Assembly: GCA_017561145.1 (NCBI GenBank)
Contig: JAFZDO010000025.1
Coordinates: forward strand, 27,899-91,898
From: Clostridia bacterium
GTDB taxonomy: Bacteria; Bacillota; Clostridia; Oscillospirales; CAG-382
DNA: 64,000 bases
Direction: 5' to 3'
Numbering within the stretch: the first letter of the stretch is position 1; every line of letters starts with the position of its first letter. The position numbers were made by a program, and so were the translations under genes. The notes beneath the pieces were generated by a model. That model was given only the letters and a program-made list of their open reading frames with translations, was not told the origin of the DNA and made no database searches. Shown here one piece after another: positions 48,950 to 56,923 of the stretch.

Positions 48950-49389
48950 AAACGGTAGATATTTATACAGACGGCGCTTGTAAGGGAAACCCCGGCGCAG
49001 GCGGTTGGAGTGCGATATTGGTCTTCGGCGGCAAGGAAAAAGAGCTTTTCGGCGGAGAAAGGGTCACGACCAACAACCGAATGGAGCTGACCGCCGCGAT
49101 CGAAGGCTTGAAAGCGCTTAAGGAGCCGTGCAAGGTAAATCTTTACAGCGACTCGCAATATCTCGTCAACGCGATCAACAAGGGCTGGCTCGAAAGCTGG
49201 AAGAAAAAGGGCTGGCGCAAGGCGGATAAATCAGCCGTTCTGAACGACGACCTTTGGAAGACGCTTGATGAATTGCTTTGCACGCACGAGGTTGAATTTA
49301 TCTGGGTGCGCGGACACGACGGGCACGAATATAACGAGCGTTGCGACGAATTGGCAAGCGGTTTTGCAGAGCGGCTTAAGGCAGAGTGA
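48946..49389 (+). CDS. rnhA: Ribonuclease HI
   Basis: A 147-residue RNase H1 that cuts RNA in RNA-DNA hybrids. All catalytic residues are visible: Asp in [11 protein letters not shown], Glu in [10 protein letters not shown], Asp in [12 protein letters not shown] and Asp in NERCDELA; the basic protrusion [11 protein letters not shown] is present as in E. coli. The start codon is TTG, overlapping the TGA stop of the helicase loader (TTGA), with GGTAAAGG upstream. Co-expression with replication genes fits primer removal. Confidence 0.95.
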   Translation: MKTVDIYTDGACKGNPGAGGWSAILVFGGKEKELFGGERVTTNNRMELTAAIEGLKALKEPCKVNLYSDSQYLVNAINKGWLESWKKKGWRKADKSAVLNDDLWKTLDELLCTHEVEFIWVRGHDGHEYNERCDELASGFAERLKAE

Positions 49390-49393
49390 CCTG

Positions 49394-50260
49394 ATGAAAA
49401 AATTCGAAACGAAAAACTTTTTATTGCTTACGATAGCGGGCTTGATAAACGCATTTGGCGTTACCTTCTTTCTTGCGCCCGTAAAGCTTTACGACAGCGG
49501 TATTTCGGGTACCTCGATGCTTTTGTCGCAAATAACCCCCAATTGGATGTCGCTTTCGGTGTTCCTTATTTTGCTTAACGTTCCGTTGTTTGTTTACGGC
49601 TTGAAAAAGCAGGGAATTCATTTTACCGTCTATGCGATATACACGGTTGCGATGTATTCGCTTTTCGCGTTTTTGATAAACGACGTATTACCGGTCGACG
49701 TGAGCATGGCTTCGCCCTTGGCGGAAAGCGACCTTTTGCTTTGTGCGCTTTTCGGCGGACTCATTTCGGGTGCGGGAAGCGGTTTGGCAATACGCTTCGG
49801 CGGCGCGATGGACGGCATCGAGGTCCTTGCGGTAATATTCGCAAAGCGCATAGGAATTACCGTCGGCACCTTCGTTATGGTCTATAACGTTATCCTTTAC
49901 GTAATATGCGGACTTATCCTTCAAAGCTGGATATTGCCGCTTTATTCGATAGTTGCATATATGGCGGCGCTCAAGACCGTAGACTTTATTGTAGAGGGTT
50001 TTGACAGATCGAAGGCGGCAATGATCGTAACTGCGTGCCCCGACGACGTGTGCAAGGCGCTTTCGGAAGAATTCGGAAGCGGAATGACGCTTCTAAAGGC
50101 GCAGGGCTTTTATTCGGGAAGCGATATGGTCGCGGTTTATTTCATCGTGAACCGTTTTCAGGTAGGCAGAATGAAGAGCATCGTCCACGAATGTGATCCC
50201 AAGGCATACATTTCGATCACCGAGGTGGCAAACGTCTATTCCTCAAACGCAGACAAATAA
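49394..50260 (+). CDS. YitT family membrane protein
   Basis: A 288-residue protein with five or six N-terminal membrane segments (DUF161) and a C-terminal soluble DUF2179 domain (SKAAMIVTACPDDVCKALSE, YSGSDMVAVYFIVNRFQ). The GAGSGLAIRFGGAMDGIEVL segment is the family's central signature. The role is unknown, but DUF2179 is a small alpha/beta domain thought to bind ligands. The ATG begins 4 bp after rnhA; a longer overlapping frame lacks family similarity. Last gene of the clpP operon. Confidence 0.9.
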   Translation: MKKFETKNFLLLTIAGLINAFGVTFFLAPVKLYDSGISGTSMLLSQITPNWMSLSVFLILLNVPLFVYGLKKQGIHFTVYAIYTVAMYSLFAFLINDVLPVDVSMASPLAESDLLLCALFGGLISGAGSGLAIRFGGAMDGIEVLAVIFAKRIGITVGTFVMVYNVILYVICGLILQSWILPLYSIVAYMAALKTVDFIVEGFDRSKAAMIVTACPDDVCKALSEEFGSGMTLLKAQGFYSGSDMVAVYFIVNRFQVGRMKSIVHECDPKAYISITEVANVYSSNADK

Positions 50261-50267
50261 AAACACA

Positions 50268-50294
50268 CCACCCGAGGCGATCTGCTTCGGGTGG
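50268..50294. terminator. Bidirectional terminator, yitT / dapA
   Basis: CCACCCGA pairs with TCGGGTGG (inner GC/GC), followed by CTATTTTTT on the plus strand and TGTGTTTTT on the minus strand. Confidence 0.88.
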
Positions 50295-50301
50295 CTATTT
50301 T

Positions 50302-51180
50302 TTAAAGCTCGTTTATAACCTTTAAAAGTGTTTTCATATTATCGCGCGATAGCTCGGTAAGCGGTGCGCGGAGAATGTTTTTGCAAAATCCGCGTTCGGC
50401 AAGAGCTGCTTTTAAGGGTATCGGGTTGACCTCGCACCTTAAAGCATCGCAAAGCGGAATCAGGCGCGTTTGCAATTCTGCGGCTTTGGAAATGTCGCCG
50501 TCGAAATAAAGGGAGCATAACCGTTTCACGTCAAACGGGATAAGGTTTGACATGACCGAGATAACGCCCTTTCCTCCCAAAGAGAGGACGGGAAGTATTC
50601 TGTCGTCGTTGCCCGAATAGACCGGAAGCTCGTCGCCGCAAAGCGAAATTATACGCGCCGTGTCGGCAATGCTGTCGCCTGCGTCCTTGAATCCGACGGC
50701 TTGCTTGTTTTCTGCAATTTTCACCGCTGTTTCGGGCTCGATCTTCATTCCCGTGCGCGCGGGCACGCTGTAAGCGATAAAGGGAAGGCTTGAAGCCGAT
50801 GCGATATCCGAATAATAGGAAACGAGTCCCTTTTGTGTGCATTTGTTGTAATAGGGCGTAACGGCAAGTAACGCGTCCGCACCTGCGCTTGCGGCATATT
50901 CCGACATTTTGCAGGCTCGCTTGGTGTCATTGCAGCCGGTCCCTGCGATAACCGGTACGCGATGGCGCACCTGACGGACGGCAAAGGAGATAAGCTCTTT
51001 CTTTTCATCCTCCGAAAGCGTTGACGATTCGCCCGTGGTGCCGCAAACGACAAGCGCATCGACCCCGTTCGAAAGCTGGAAATCTATCATTTTGGCAAAC
51101 GAGATATAATCAATGCCTTTTTCATCAAACGGAGTGGCAAGTGCTGTTGCTACTCCGCGAAAAACAATCGACTTTTTCAT
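50302..51180 (-). CDS. dapA: 4-hydroxy-tetrahydrodipicolinate synthase
   Basis: A 292-residue TIM-barrel aldolase condensing pyruvate with aspartate semialdehyde in lysine, meso-diaminopimelate and dipicolinate synthesis. The Schiff-base Lys lies in VGFKDAGD near residue 165, the proton relay Thr-Thr in VVCGTTGESSTL and Tyr in IAYSVPARTGM, where Ser replaces the usual Asn of YNVP. Length and the N-terminal FRGVATALATPF are standard. It is monocistronic, divergent from queA. A related N-acetylneuraminate lyase is less likely given GTTGES and RTG. Confidence 0.92.
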   Translation of the reverse strand: MKKSIVFRGVATALATPFDEKGIDYISFAKMIDFQLSNGVDALVVCGTTGESSTLSEDEKKELISFAVRQVRHRVPVIAGTGCNDTKRACKMSEYAASAGADALLAVTPYYNKCTQKGLVSYYSDIASASSLPFIAYSVPARTGMKIEPETAVKIAENKQAVGFKDAGDSIADTARIISLCGDELPVYSGNDDRILPVLSLGGKGVISVMSNLIPFDVKRLCSLYFDGDISKAAELQTRLIPLCDALRCEVNPIPLKAALAERGFCKNILRAPLTELSRDNMKTLLKVINEL

Positions 51181-51200
51181 GCTATATTTTCCTTTTTAAG

Positions 51201-51229
51201 TTGAAAATTTTTAGACGATGTAGTATAAT
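51201..51229 (+). promoter_or_regulatory. Promoter of queA
   Basis: TTGAAA, 17 bp, TATAAT. Confidence 0.75.
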
Positions 51230-51303
51230 ATCAAAAACATCCTCAGAACGAACCAAGCGCCCTCGAAATAAGTATATTCCGAAAGTAAGGAAAATGAAAC
51301 TTT

Positions 51304-52344
51304 ATGGATCTTTTAAAACGCTCAACCTATTTTTATGACCTTCCCGAGGAGCTTATTGCCCAAACTCCGTCGCCCGTGCGTGATATGTCGCGTCTTTTGT
51401 GTCTCGGCAAAAACGACGGAAGTGTCGAGCATAAGACCTTTCACGATATAATCGACCGCCTTAAAGAGGGCGATTGCCTTGTTATCAACGATACCAGGGT
51501 TATTCCCGCGCGCCTTTTCGGCAAGGCGGAGGGCAGAGAGGGCGAGATCGAAACGGTTTTGCTTTCGCGCGTTGAGGGTGAAGAGGGGGAGGTTTGGAAA
51601 TGCCTTACCCGTCCCGGCAAGAAAACCAAAATCGGTCAAAGGGTCATCTATTCCGATGAGCTGCAAGGCGTTGTTACCGACGTGCTTGAGGGTGGTATCC
51701 GCGTGATAAAATTCGAATACGAAGGCGTTTTTGCCGAAATACTCGATAGGGTGGGCTTAATGCCGCTTCCGCCTTATATTACCGAAAAGCTTGCAGATAA
51801 AAACCGCTATCAAACCGTATATGCGAAAACCGACGGCTCTGCCGCCGCGCCTACCGCAGGCTTGCATTTTACTCCCGAGCTTTTGAAAAAGGCAGAGGAA
51901 AAGGGTGTCGAGATAGTGCGCGTGCTTCTTCACGTCGGCTTGGGCACCTTCCGTCCTGTTAAGGAGGACGATCTTAAAAATCATATAATGCACGCCGAAT
52001 ATATTAAGGTCACCAAGGAGGCGGCGGACAGAATAAATGCCGTGCACGCCCGTGGCGGACGCGTTATTGCGGTTGGCACGACAAGCGTGCGCACGCTTGA
52101 AACCGCGACCGACGAATCGGGTGTTATCCACCCGTACGAGGGCGATACCTCGATATTCATCCATCCCGGTGTGAAATTCAAGTGCGTTGATGCGATGATA
52201 ACCAACTTCCACCTTCCCGAAAGCACTCTTATAATGCTCGTTTGCGCCTTTGCGGGATACGACAACACGATGAACGCTTATCGCGAGGCGGTAAGCAGAA
52301 AATATCGCTTCTTCTCCTTTGGCGACGCGATGTTTATTGAATAA
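51304..52344 (+). CDS. queA: S-adenosylmethionine:tRNA ribosyltransferase-isomerase
   Basis: A 346-residue QueA that transfers and isomerises the ribosyl group of S-adenosylmethionine to make epoxyqueuosine in tRNA. YDLPEELIAQTP at the start, VINDTRVIPARLFG near residue 60, TDGSAAAPTAGLHFTPELL near 178, VLLHVGLGTFRPV, and TNFHLPESTLIMLVCAFAG are all family blocks. The Shine-Dalgarno-like AAGGAAA lies 12 bp from the ATG, slightly far. tgt is not adjacent. A bidirectional terminator follows. Confidence 0.96.
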   Translation: MDLLKRSTYFYDLPEELIAQTPSPVRDMSRLLCLGKNDGSVEHKTFHDIIDRLKEGDCLVINDTRVIPARLFGKAEGREGEIETVLLSRVEGEEGEVWKCLTRPGKKTKIGQRVIYSDELQGVVTDVLEGGIRVIKFEYEGVFAEILDRVGLMPLPPYITEKLADKNRYQTVYAKTDGSAAAPTAGLHFTPELLKKAEEKGVEIVRVLLHVGLGTFRPVKEDDLKNHIMHAEYIKVTKEAADRINAVHARGGRVIAVGTTSVRTLETATDESGVIHPYEGDTSIFIHPGVKFKCVDAMITNFHLPESTLIMLVCAFAGYDNTMNAYREAVSRKYRFFSFGDAMFIE

Positions 52345-52356
52345 AAAAGCAAAAAG

Positions 52357-52384
52357 AAAACGGCTCCGTGATCGGAGCCGTTTT
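52357..52384. terminator. Bidirectional terminator, queA / serA
   Basis: A 12-bp stem (AAAACGGCTCCG and complement, loop TGAT) followed by TTTTTG on the plus strand and TTTTCTTTTT on the minus strand. Confidence 0.93.
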
Positions 52385-52395
52385 TGTTGTTTAAA

Positions 52396-53553
52396 TTAAA
52401 GTGCGCGAACCTTTGCAACGCCTGCGATTGCAGTGATGTCATCGATAACGACCTGGTTGATCGCGTCGTTGGTATCGAAGAAGGAAACCGCGTTGTTACC
52501 CTTTGCCTGCGAGAAGAGCGATTCGATATTTACGTTATCCTTCGCGAGTGCCGCAGAGATCTGGGTGATGATGTTGGGGATGTTCTGGTGAAGAACTACA
52601 ACACGGTTGCTTTCGGTTCTGTTCATCACGATTTCGGGATAGTTAACGCTGTTGCGGATGTTGCCGTTTTCGATGTAATCGATAAGCTGTTCAGCCGCCA
52701 TAACCGCACAGTTGTCCTCCGATTCGGGGGTGGAAGCGCCGAGGTGGGGGATACAAACAACGTGGGGAACGCCCAAAAGCTCTTCGCAGGGGAAGTCGGT
52801 TACGTAAGAAGCAACCTTGCCGCTTTCAAGCGCTTCGATAAGGTCGGGAATGTTTGCAAGATCACCGCGCGAGAGGTTGATAATGCGAACGCCGTCCTTC
52901 ATCTTTGCGATGTTTTCCTTGTTGATGATGCCCTTGGTGGTGGGAAGCGAGGGGATGTGATAGGAAATATAATCCGCTTCTGCATAGATAGCATCGTAAT
53001 CGTCTGCCTTGCGAACCGCACGGGAGATCGACCAAGCGTTTTTAACGGTGATATAAGGGTCGCAGCCGACAACCTTCATCTTGATATCGCTTGCGGTGTT
53101 TGCAACCATACCGCCGATAGCGCCGAGACCGATAACGCCGAGAGTCTTGCCCTTGATTTCGGGGCCGACGAACTGGCTTTTGCCCTTTTCGACCTGCTTT
53201 GCAACGTCGGGAGTGCCCTTGAGGCTGCTTGCCCAGTTGATACCGCCGACGATATCGCGCGATGCGAGGAGGAGAGCCGCGATAGCAAGCTCCTTAACGC
53301 CGTTTGCGTTTGCACCGGGGGTGTTGAAAACAACGATGCCGTTTTCGCTGCAGCGATCTATCGGAATGTTGTTAACGCCTGCGCCTGCACGTGCGATAGC
53401 GAGAAGCTCCTTTTCAAAGGGCTCGTCGTGCAATGCCGCGGAACGGACGAGGATACCTTCTGCCTTTTCGGCGGTTTCGGAAACGTTATAGTTTTCGTTA
53501 AATACGTCAAGACCAACCTTGCTGATCTTGTTATGAAGCTTAATGTTATACAT
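52396..53553 (-). CDS. serA: 3-phosphoglycerate dehydrogenase
   Basis: A 385-residue enzyme oxidising 3-phosphoglycerate to 3-phosphohydroxypyruvate, the first step of serine synthesis. NAD binding is at LGVIGLGAIGGMVAN near residue 139; catalytic residues are Arg in INLSRGDLA, Glu in PCEELLGVPH and His in IPHLGASTPESEDN. The last ~70 residues form an ACT domain (VVVLHQNIPNIITQISAALA) that may sense serine. It starts inside the serC stop (TAATG), so the two are translationally coupled, with serC first. Confidence 0.96.
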   Translation of the reverse strand: MYNIKLHNKISKVGLDVFNENYNVSETAEKAEGILVRSAALHDEPFEKELLAIARAGAGVNNIPIDRCSENGIVVFNTPGANANGVKELAIAALLLASRDIVGGINWASSLKGTPDVAKQVEKGKSQFVGPEIKGKTLGVIGLGAIGGMVANTASDIKMKVVGCDPYITVKNAWSISRAVRKADDYDAIYAEADYISYHIPSLPTTKGIINKENIAKMKDGVRIINLSRGDLANIPDLIEALESGKVASYVTDFPCEELLGVPHVVCIPHLGASTPESEDNCAVMAAEQLIDYIENGNIRNSVNYPEIVMNRTESNRVVVLHQNIPNIITQISAALAKDNVNIESLFSQAKGNNAVSFFDTNDAINQVVIDDITAIAGVAKVRAL

Positions 53554-54629
53554 TATGCGTTCTCCTTTTCATAGTCAGCCATGAACTGAACGAGCTTTTC
53601 AACGCCTTCAATAGGCATTGCGTTATAGATAGATGCACGCATACCGCCGACAACGCGGTGACCCTTGAGGTTTACAAAGCCTGCCTTGGAAGCGGCGGAA
53701 ACAAACGCCTTGTCCTTGTCGGCATCGCCGGTAACGAAGCAAACGTTCATAAGCGAGCGAACCTCTTTATCTGCGGTTGCCTTGAAGAGCTTGGAGTTAT
53801 CGAGATAATCGTAAAGAATGTTTGCTTTCTTTACGTTGATCTTTTCGCGTTCTTCAAGACCGCCGGTAGCAAGGAGCCACTTGAATACAAGACCTGCAAC
53901 GTAGATCGAATAGCAGGGAGGAGTGTTGTACATCGAGCCGTTTTCTGCCTGAACGGTGTAGTTAAGCATAACGGGAATGTTTTCTCTTGCGTTGCCCAAA
54001 AGGTCTTCGCGTACGATAACAACGGTAAGACCGGAGGGGCCCATATTCTTCTGCGCGCCTGCATAGATAAGGCCAAACTTCGAAACGTCAACGGGACGGG
54101 AAAGGATGCCCGAGGACATATCGGCAACAAGAGGAATATCGCCGGTTTCGGGGATGTAATCATAGCAGGTGCCGAAGATGGTGTTGTTATAGCAGATGTG
54201 AACGTAATCTGCATCGGGAGAGAAGCTGTCAACCTTGGGGATGTATGCAAAGTTTCTGTCCTTGGAGGATGCGATGATATTTACTTCGCCGAACTTAGCA
54301 GCTTCTTCTGCCGCCTTCTTCGAGAACTGACCGGAAACGATATAATCGGCTTTGCCGTTTTTATTCATAAGGTTAAGAGGAACAGCGGCAAACTGTTGGG
54401 TAGCGCCGCCCTGAAGGAAGAGAACCTTATAATTGTCGGGAATGTTCATCAATTTGCGAAGGTCTGCTTCGGCGGTATCGATAATTGCCTGATAAACGGG
54501 TGAGCGGTGGCTCATTTCCATAACAGACATACCGCTGTCTTGGTAGTTGAGCATTTCATTAGCGGCTTGCTCAAGCACCGATTCGGGAAGCATGGAAGGA
54601 CCTGCGGAAAAGTTATAAATGCGTTGCAT
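53553..54629 (-). CDS. serC: Phosphoserine aminotransferase
   Basis: A 358-residue class V aminotransferase converting phosphohydroxypyruvate and glutamate to phosphoserine. The start IYNFSAGPSMLPESVL is diagnostic, FLQGGATQQFAAVPLNL binds cofactor, the PLP Lys is in YAGAQKNMGPSGLTVVI near residue 190, and GGMRASIYNAMP binds phosphate near the C terminus. It precedes serA in one operon. A phosphatase gene serB is not adjacent. AAAGGAG precedes the ATG. Confidence 0.96.
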   Translation of the reverse strand: MQRIYNFSAGPSMLPESVLEQAANEMLNYQDSGMSVMEMSHRSPVYQAIIDTAEADLRKLMNIPDNYKVLFLQGGATQQFAAVPLNLMNKNGKADYIVSGQFSKKAAEEAAKFGEVNIIASSKDRNFAYIPKVDSFSPDADYVHICYNNTIFGTCYDYIPETGDIPLVADMSSGILSRPVDVSKFGLIYAGAQKNMGPSGLTVVIVREDLLGNARENIPVMLNYTVQAENGSMYNTPPCYSIYVAGLVFKWLLATGGLEEREKINVKKANILYDYLDNSKLFKATADKEVRSLMNVCFVTGDADKDKAFVSAASKAGFVNLKGHRVVGGMRASIYNAMPIEGVEKLVQFMADYEKENA

Positions 54630-54686
54630 ATGTATATCTCCTTTAATGTAAAGAAAAATTTACCCAATATATAAATCTTAAAAATT

Positions 54687-54715
54687 ATAATATCACACTA
54701 TTGCGCTAAAGTCAA
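54687..54715 (-). promoter_or_regulatory. Promoter of serC-serA
   Basis: Minus-strand TTGACT, 17 bp, TATTAT. The ~55-nt leader shows no T-box. Confidence 0.65.
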
Positions 54716-54753
54716 TAGCATTGCAAAAAGAAAAGGGCAAATTTATCTTTTTG

Positions 54754-54782
54754 TTGACAGAATATAGAACATTTGATATTAT
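54754..54782 (+). promoter_or_regulatory. Promoter of the Gfo/Idh/MocA oxidoreductase gene
   Basis: TTGACA, 17 bp, TATTAT. Confidence 0.75.
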
Positions 54783-54813
54783 AGGAACAAGAAAGTATAA
54801 GAGGTAGCGCTTT

Positions 54814-55845
54814 ATGCAGAGAAAATTGGGCTTTGGCATCATCGGATGCGGCATCATCGCAGATTTCCACGCTAACGCAATACACGAATGTATAGGGGAC
54901 GCAGATCTGATCGGCGTTTGCGACGTCGTTTACGATGCCGCCGAAAAGTTTGCGACCCGTCACAGAACAAAAGCGTTTAAGGATGAAGCAGAGCTTTTGT
55001 CCTGTAAGGATATCGACGTTGTTTGTATCTGTACCCCCAGCGGATATCATCATACCTCGGTCATTGCCGCCGCAAGAGCAGGGAAGCATATTATATGCGA
55101 AAAACCGCTTGCGATCAATAAAGAGCAGCTCGACGCATGCGAGGAAGAATGTAAAAAAGCGGGCGTTACCGTTTCGGTAATATCGCAAAACCGCTATGCA
55201 AAAAGCGTCAACCGTGTTAAATGCGCGATCGACGAGGGCTTGCTCGGCAAAATCGTTTGTGCAGACATTTATATGAAATACTATCGCTCGCAGGAATATT
55301 ACGACAGCGGCTCGTGGCGCGGCACAAAGCGTATTGACGGCGGCGGCGCGCTGATGAATCAGGGTATTCACGGCGTTGACCTTCTGCTTTATCTTGCGGG
55401 TCCCATCAAAAGCGTTTACGCACTTTCAAAGACCTTGGTCCGCAATATCGAGGTGGAGGATACCCTTTCTGCAGTGGTTGAATATGAAAGCGGTGCGACG
55501 GGCGTTATTCAGGCGACGACCTCGGTCTACCCCGGTTATCCGCGCAGATTGGATATCAACGGCGAAAACGGTTCGATCGTTCTTGACGAAACCTCGATCG
55601 TGCGTTGGGATATTCAAAACGGCGGTGGCCACGATGACGTAATTCTTATGCCCTCGTTTGCAAACGGCGCTTCGACCCCTACTGCTATCTCCAACGACGG
55701 ACACATCCGCCAGATCTCGGATACCATACATTGTATCCGCAACGGAATCGAGCCTCTTTCGGGTCTTGCCGACGGCAGACGTGCGGTCGACGTTATTCTT
55801 GCGATATATAGATCGGCAGAAGAAAAAAGACCGATATATCTATAA
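54814..55845 (+). CDS. Gfo/Idh/MocA family oxidoreductase
   Basis: A 343-residue NAD(P)-dependent sugar or inositol-type dehydrogenase. The Rossmann motif is GFGIIGCGIIADFHANAI at the N terminus, the catalytic-site EKP appears in HIICEKPLAINKEQ near residue 95, and the C-terminal domain has GGALMNQGIHGVDLLLYLAG with the conserved His/Asp. Substrates vary widely in this family and cannot be assigned. Single gene with its own promoter and terminator; AGAGG precedes the ATG. Confidence 0.92.
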   Translation: MQRKLGFGIIGCGIIADFHANAIHECIGDADLIGVCDVVYDAAEKFATRHRTKAFKDEAELLSCKDIDVVCICTPSGYHHTSVIAAARAGKHIICEKPLAINKEQLDACEEECKKAGVTVSVISQNRYAKSVNRVKCAIDEGLLGKIVCADIYMKYYRSQEYYDSGSWRGTKRIDGGGALMNQGIHGVDLLLYLAGPIKSVYALSKTLVRNIEVEDTLSAVVEYESGATGVIQATTSVYPGYPRRLDINGENGSIVLDETSIVRWDIQNGGGHDDVILMPSFANGASTPTAISNDGHIRQISDTIHCIRNGIEPLSGLADGRRAVDVILAIYRSAEEKRPIYL

Positions 55846-55855
55846 AAGAACGCAA

Positions 55856-55884
55856 AAAAGCTTCCCGAATTTCGGGAAGCTTTT
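55856..55884. terminator. Bidirectional terminator after the oxidoreductase gene
   Basis: A 12-bp stem (AAAAGCTTCCCG / CGGGAAGCTTTT, loop AATTT) between convergent genes. Confidence 0.9.
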
Positions 55885-55888
55885 GTTT

Positions 55889-56341
55889 TTATTTTGCTCT
55901 TGATCTTCTGATAAGGAATGCAACGAGTGATGCGATTCCGTAAATAACAAAGAAGAAGAAGGTAGCGACAAAGAGCAGGATCACCCAGGTGGATGCGTTT
56001 GCATTCGGTGCGGTGGAATGGATGATAAGCACGGCGATCATCGCGACGATATAGTTCGAGATGACGTGCAAAGCACGCTTTGCCGCAGAAGAGATGCTCT
56101 TTATTTTGAAGAAGAGGAAGGAAAAACCGTAAACGACCGCGAATAATGCGATCGCCGCATTTGCCATAAGCAAGCGTTCGGCAAACGCGCTGATGCCGTT
56201 CATGCTTACGCTGGTCGCGTTACCCTCGGTTGCGGCGGCAGTGCCGAGCGAAAGTATAGCGAGCCAAAGAAAGCTGATAACCGTATATGCCCCGAACGTG
56301 CGTAAACCGCACTTAAGCAGGGCGACCTTTTTTTCTTCCAT
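55889..56341 (-). CDS. Small four-helix membrane protein, unknown function
   Basis: I do not recognise this 150-residue protein. Hydropathy suggests four membrane segments (FGAYTVISFLWLAILSLG; MANAAIALFAVVYGFSFLFF; ISNYIVAMIAVLIIHS; WVILLFVATFFFFVIYGIAS) and a basic C terminus (LIRRSRAK). The arrangement resembles DUF3021-like four-helix proteins, without strong motifs. Its start overlaps the stop of the P-loop gene by 1 bp, so the two are probably expressed together. Confidence 0.7.
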   Translation of the reverse strand: MEEKKVALLKCGLRTFGAYTVISFLWLAILSLGTAAATEGNATSVSMNGISAFAERLLMANAAIALFAVVYGFSFLFFKIKSISSAAKRALHVISNYIVAMIAVLIIHSTAPNANASTWVILLFVATFFFFVIYGIASLVAFLIRRSRAK

Positions 56342-56748
56342 TATTTAACGAAGCAAGCGGTCTTTTCGGAAAGAGCCTCGGGAGCAACAGACGCAACCAT
56401 AACACATTCGATCTTGTGTGCAGAGGTGATCTTTTCAACCTTGCAAACGAATTCTTCGAACGCGTTTACGTCTTCGCCGCACATTTTAAGAGCGCTGTCA
56501 ATGAAAATTTCGGTGATATCGTAGTTGCCTGCGAGCAAGCCGGACACGAAGCCGTAAAGCTCATCAGCGGTTTTGATGCCGTATTCTTCAACGTCAACAA
56601 GACGTGCGTGGGGTTTAATATCGAAGGTGAGCTTTCTGCCGCATTCGATGCAGATAACAACACCGTTGGTTTCTGTGGACGCTTTGTTTACAGCCTCGAT
56701 AAGGTTTTTGGTCTTACCGGTGCCCTTTAAGCCTACTAAAAGTTGCAT
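56341..56748 (-). CDS. Small P-loop NTPase-like protein
   Basis: A 135-residue soluble protein with a Walker A motif at the very start (MQLLVGLKGTGKTKNLIEAV) and a Walker-B-like strand (ITEIFIDSALKM) near residue 80, where Ser rather than Glu follows Asp. A strand with CIECGRKLTF lies between. It is too short for a full ATPase domain of known families and I cannot name a function. Its mRNA has a ~75-nt leader with a stable hairpin, and it is translationally coupled to a membrane protein. Confidence 0.72.
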   Translation of the reverse strand: MQLLVGLKGTGKTKNLIEAVNKASTETNGVVICIECGRKLTFDIKPHARLVDVEEYGIKTADELYGFVSGLLAGNYDITEIFIDSALKMCGEDVNAFEEFVCKVEKITSAHKIECVMVASVAPEALSEKTACFVK

Positions 56749-56773
56749 AATAAAACTCCGTTCTTCCGGCTGA

Positions 56774-56823
56774 TAAATTTTGTAAGTCGGGAATCGCGCC
56801 GGTGCGTTGCCCGATCTCTTACG
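56774..56823 (-). promoter_or_regulatory. Possible structured leader of the P-loop gene
   Basis: On the minus strand GTAAG and TCGGG, split by AGA, pair with the continuous CCCGACTTAC, enclosing GCACCGGCGC. It lies between promoter and start codon and has no T-run. It matches no riboswitch I know. Confidence 0.35.
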
Positions 56824-56826
56824 TTC

Positions 56827-56855
56827 ATTTTACTTTATTTGGATAAAAAAATCAA
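56827..56855 (-). promoter_or_regulatory. Promoter of the P-loop/membrane protein pair
   Basis: Minus-strand TTGATT, 17 bp, TAAAAT. Confidence 0.6.
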
Positions 56856-56892
56856 TAGTAATTTCCCGTATTTAATATAAAATTTTCAACTT

Positions 56893-56923
56893 TTTAACAA
56901 ATTAAAGAGAAAAATTTGTTAAA
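56893..56923 (-). terminator. AT-rich terminator-like hairpin at the pgi stop
   Basis: An 11-bp stem (TTTAACAAATT / AATTTGTTAAA) overlapping the pgi stop codon. It is AT-rich, so a weak terminator at best. Confidence 0.45.

Noticed and set aside
54630-54720. T-box or serine riboswitch before serC
   Set aside because: The leader is short and AT-rich with no conserved riboswitch blocks.
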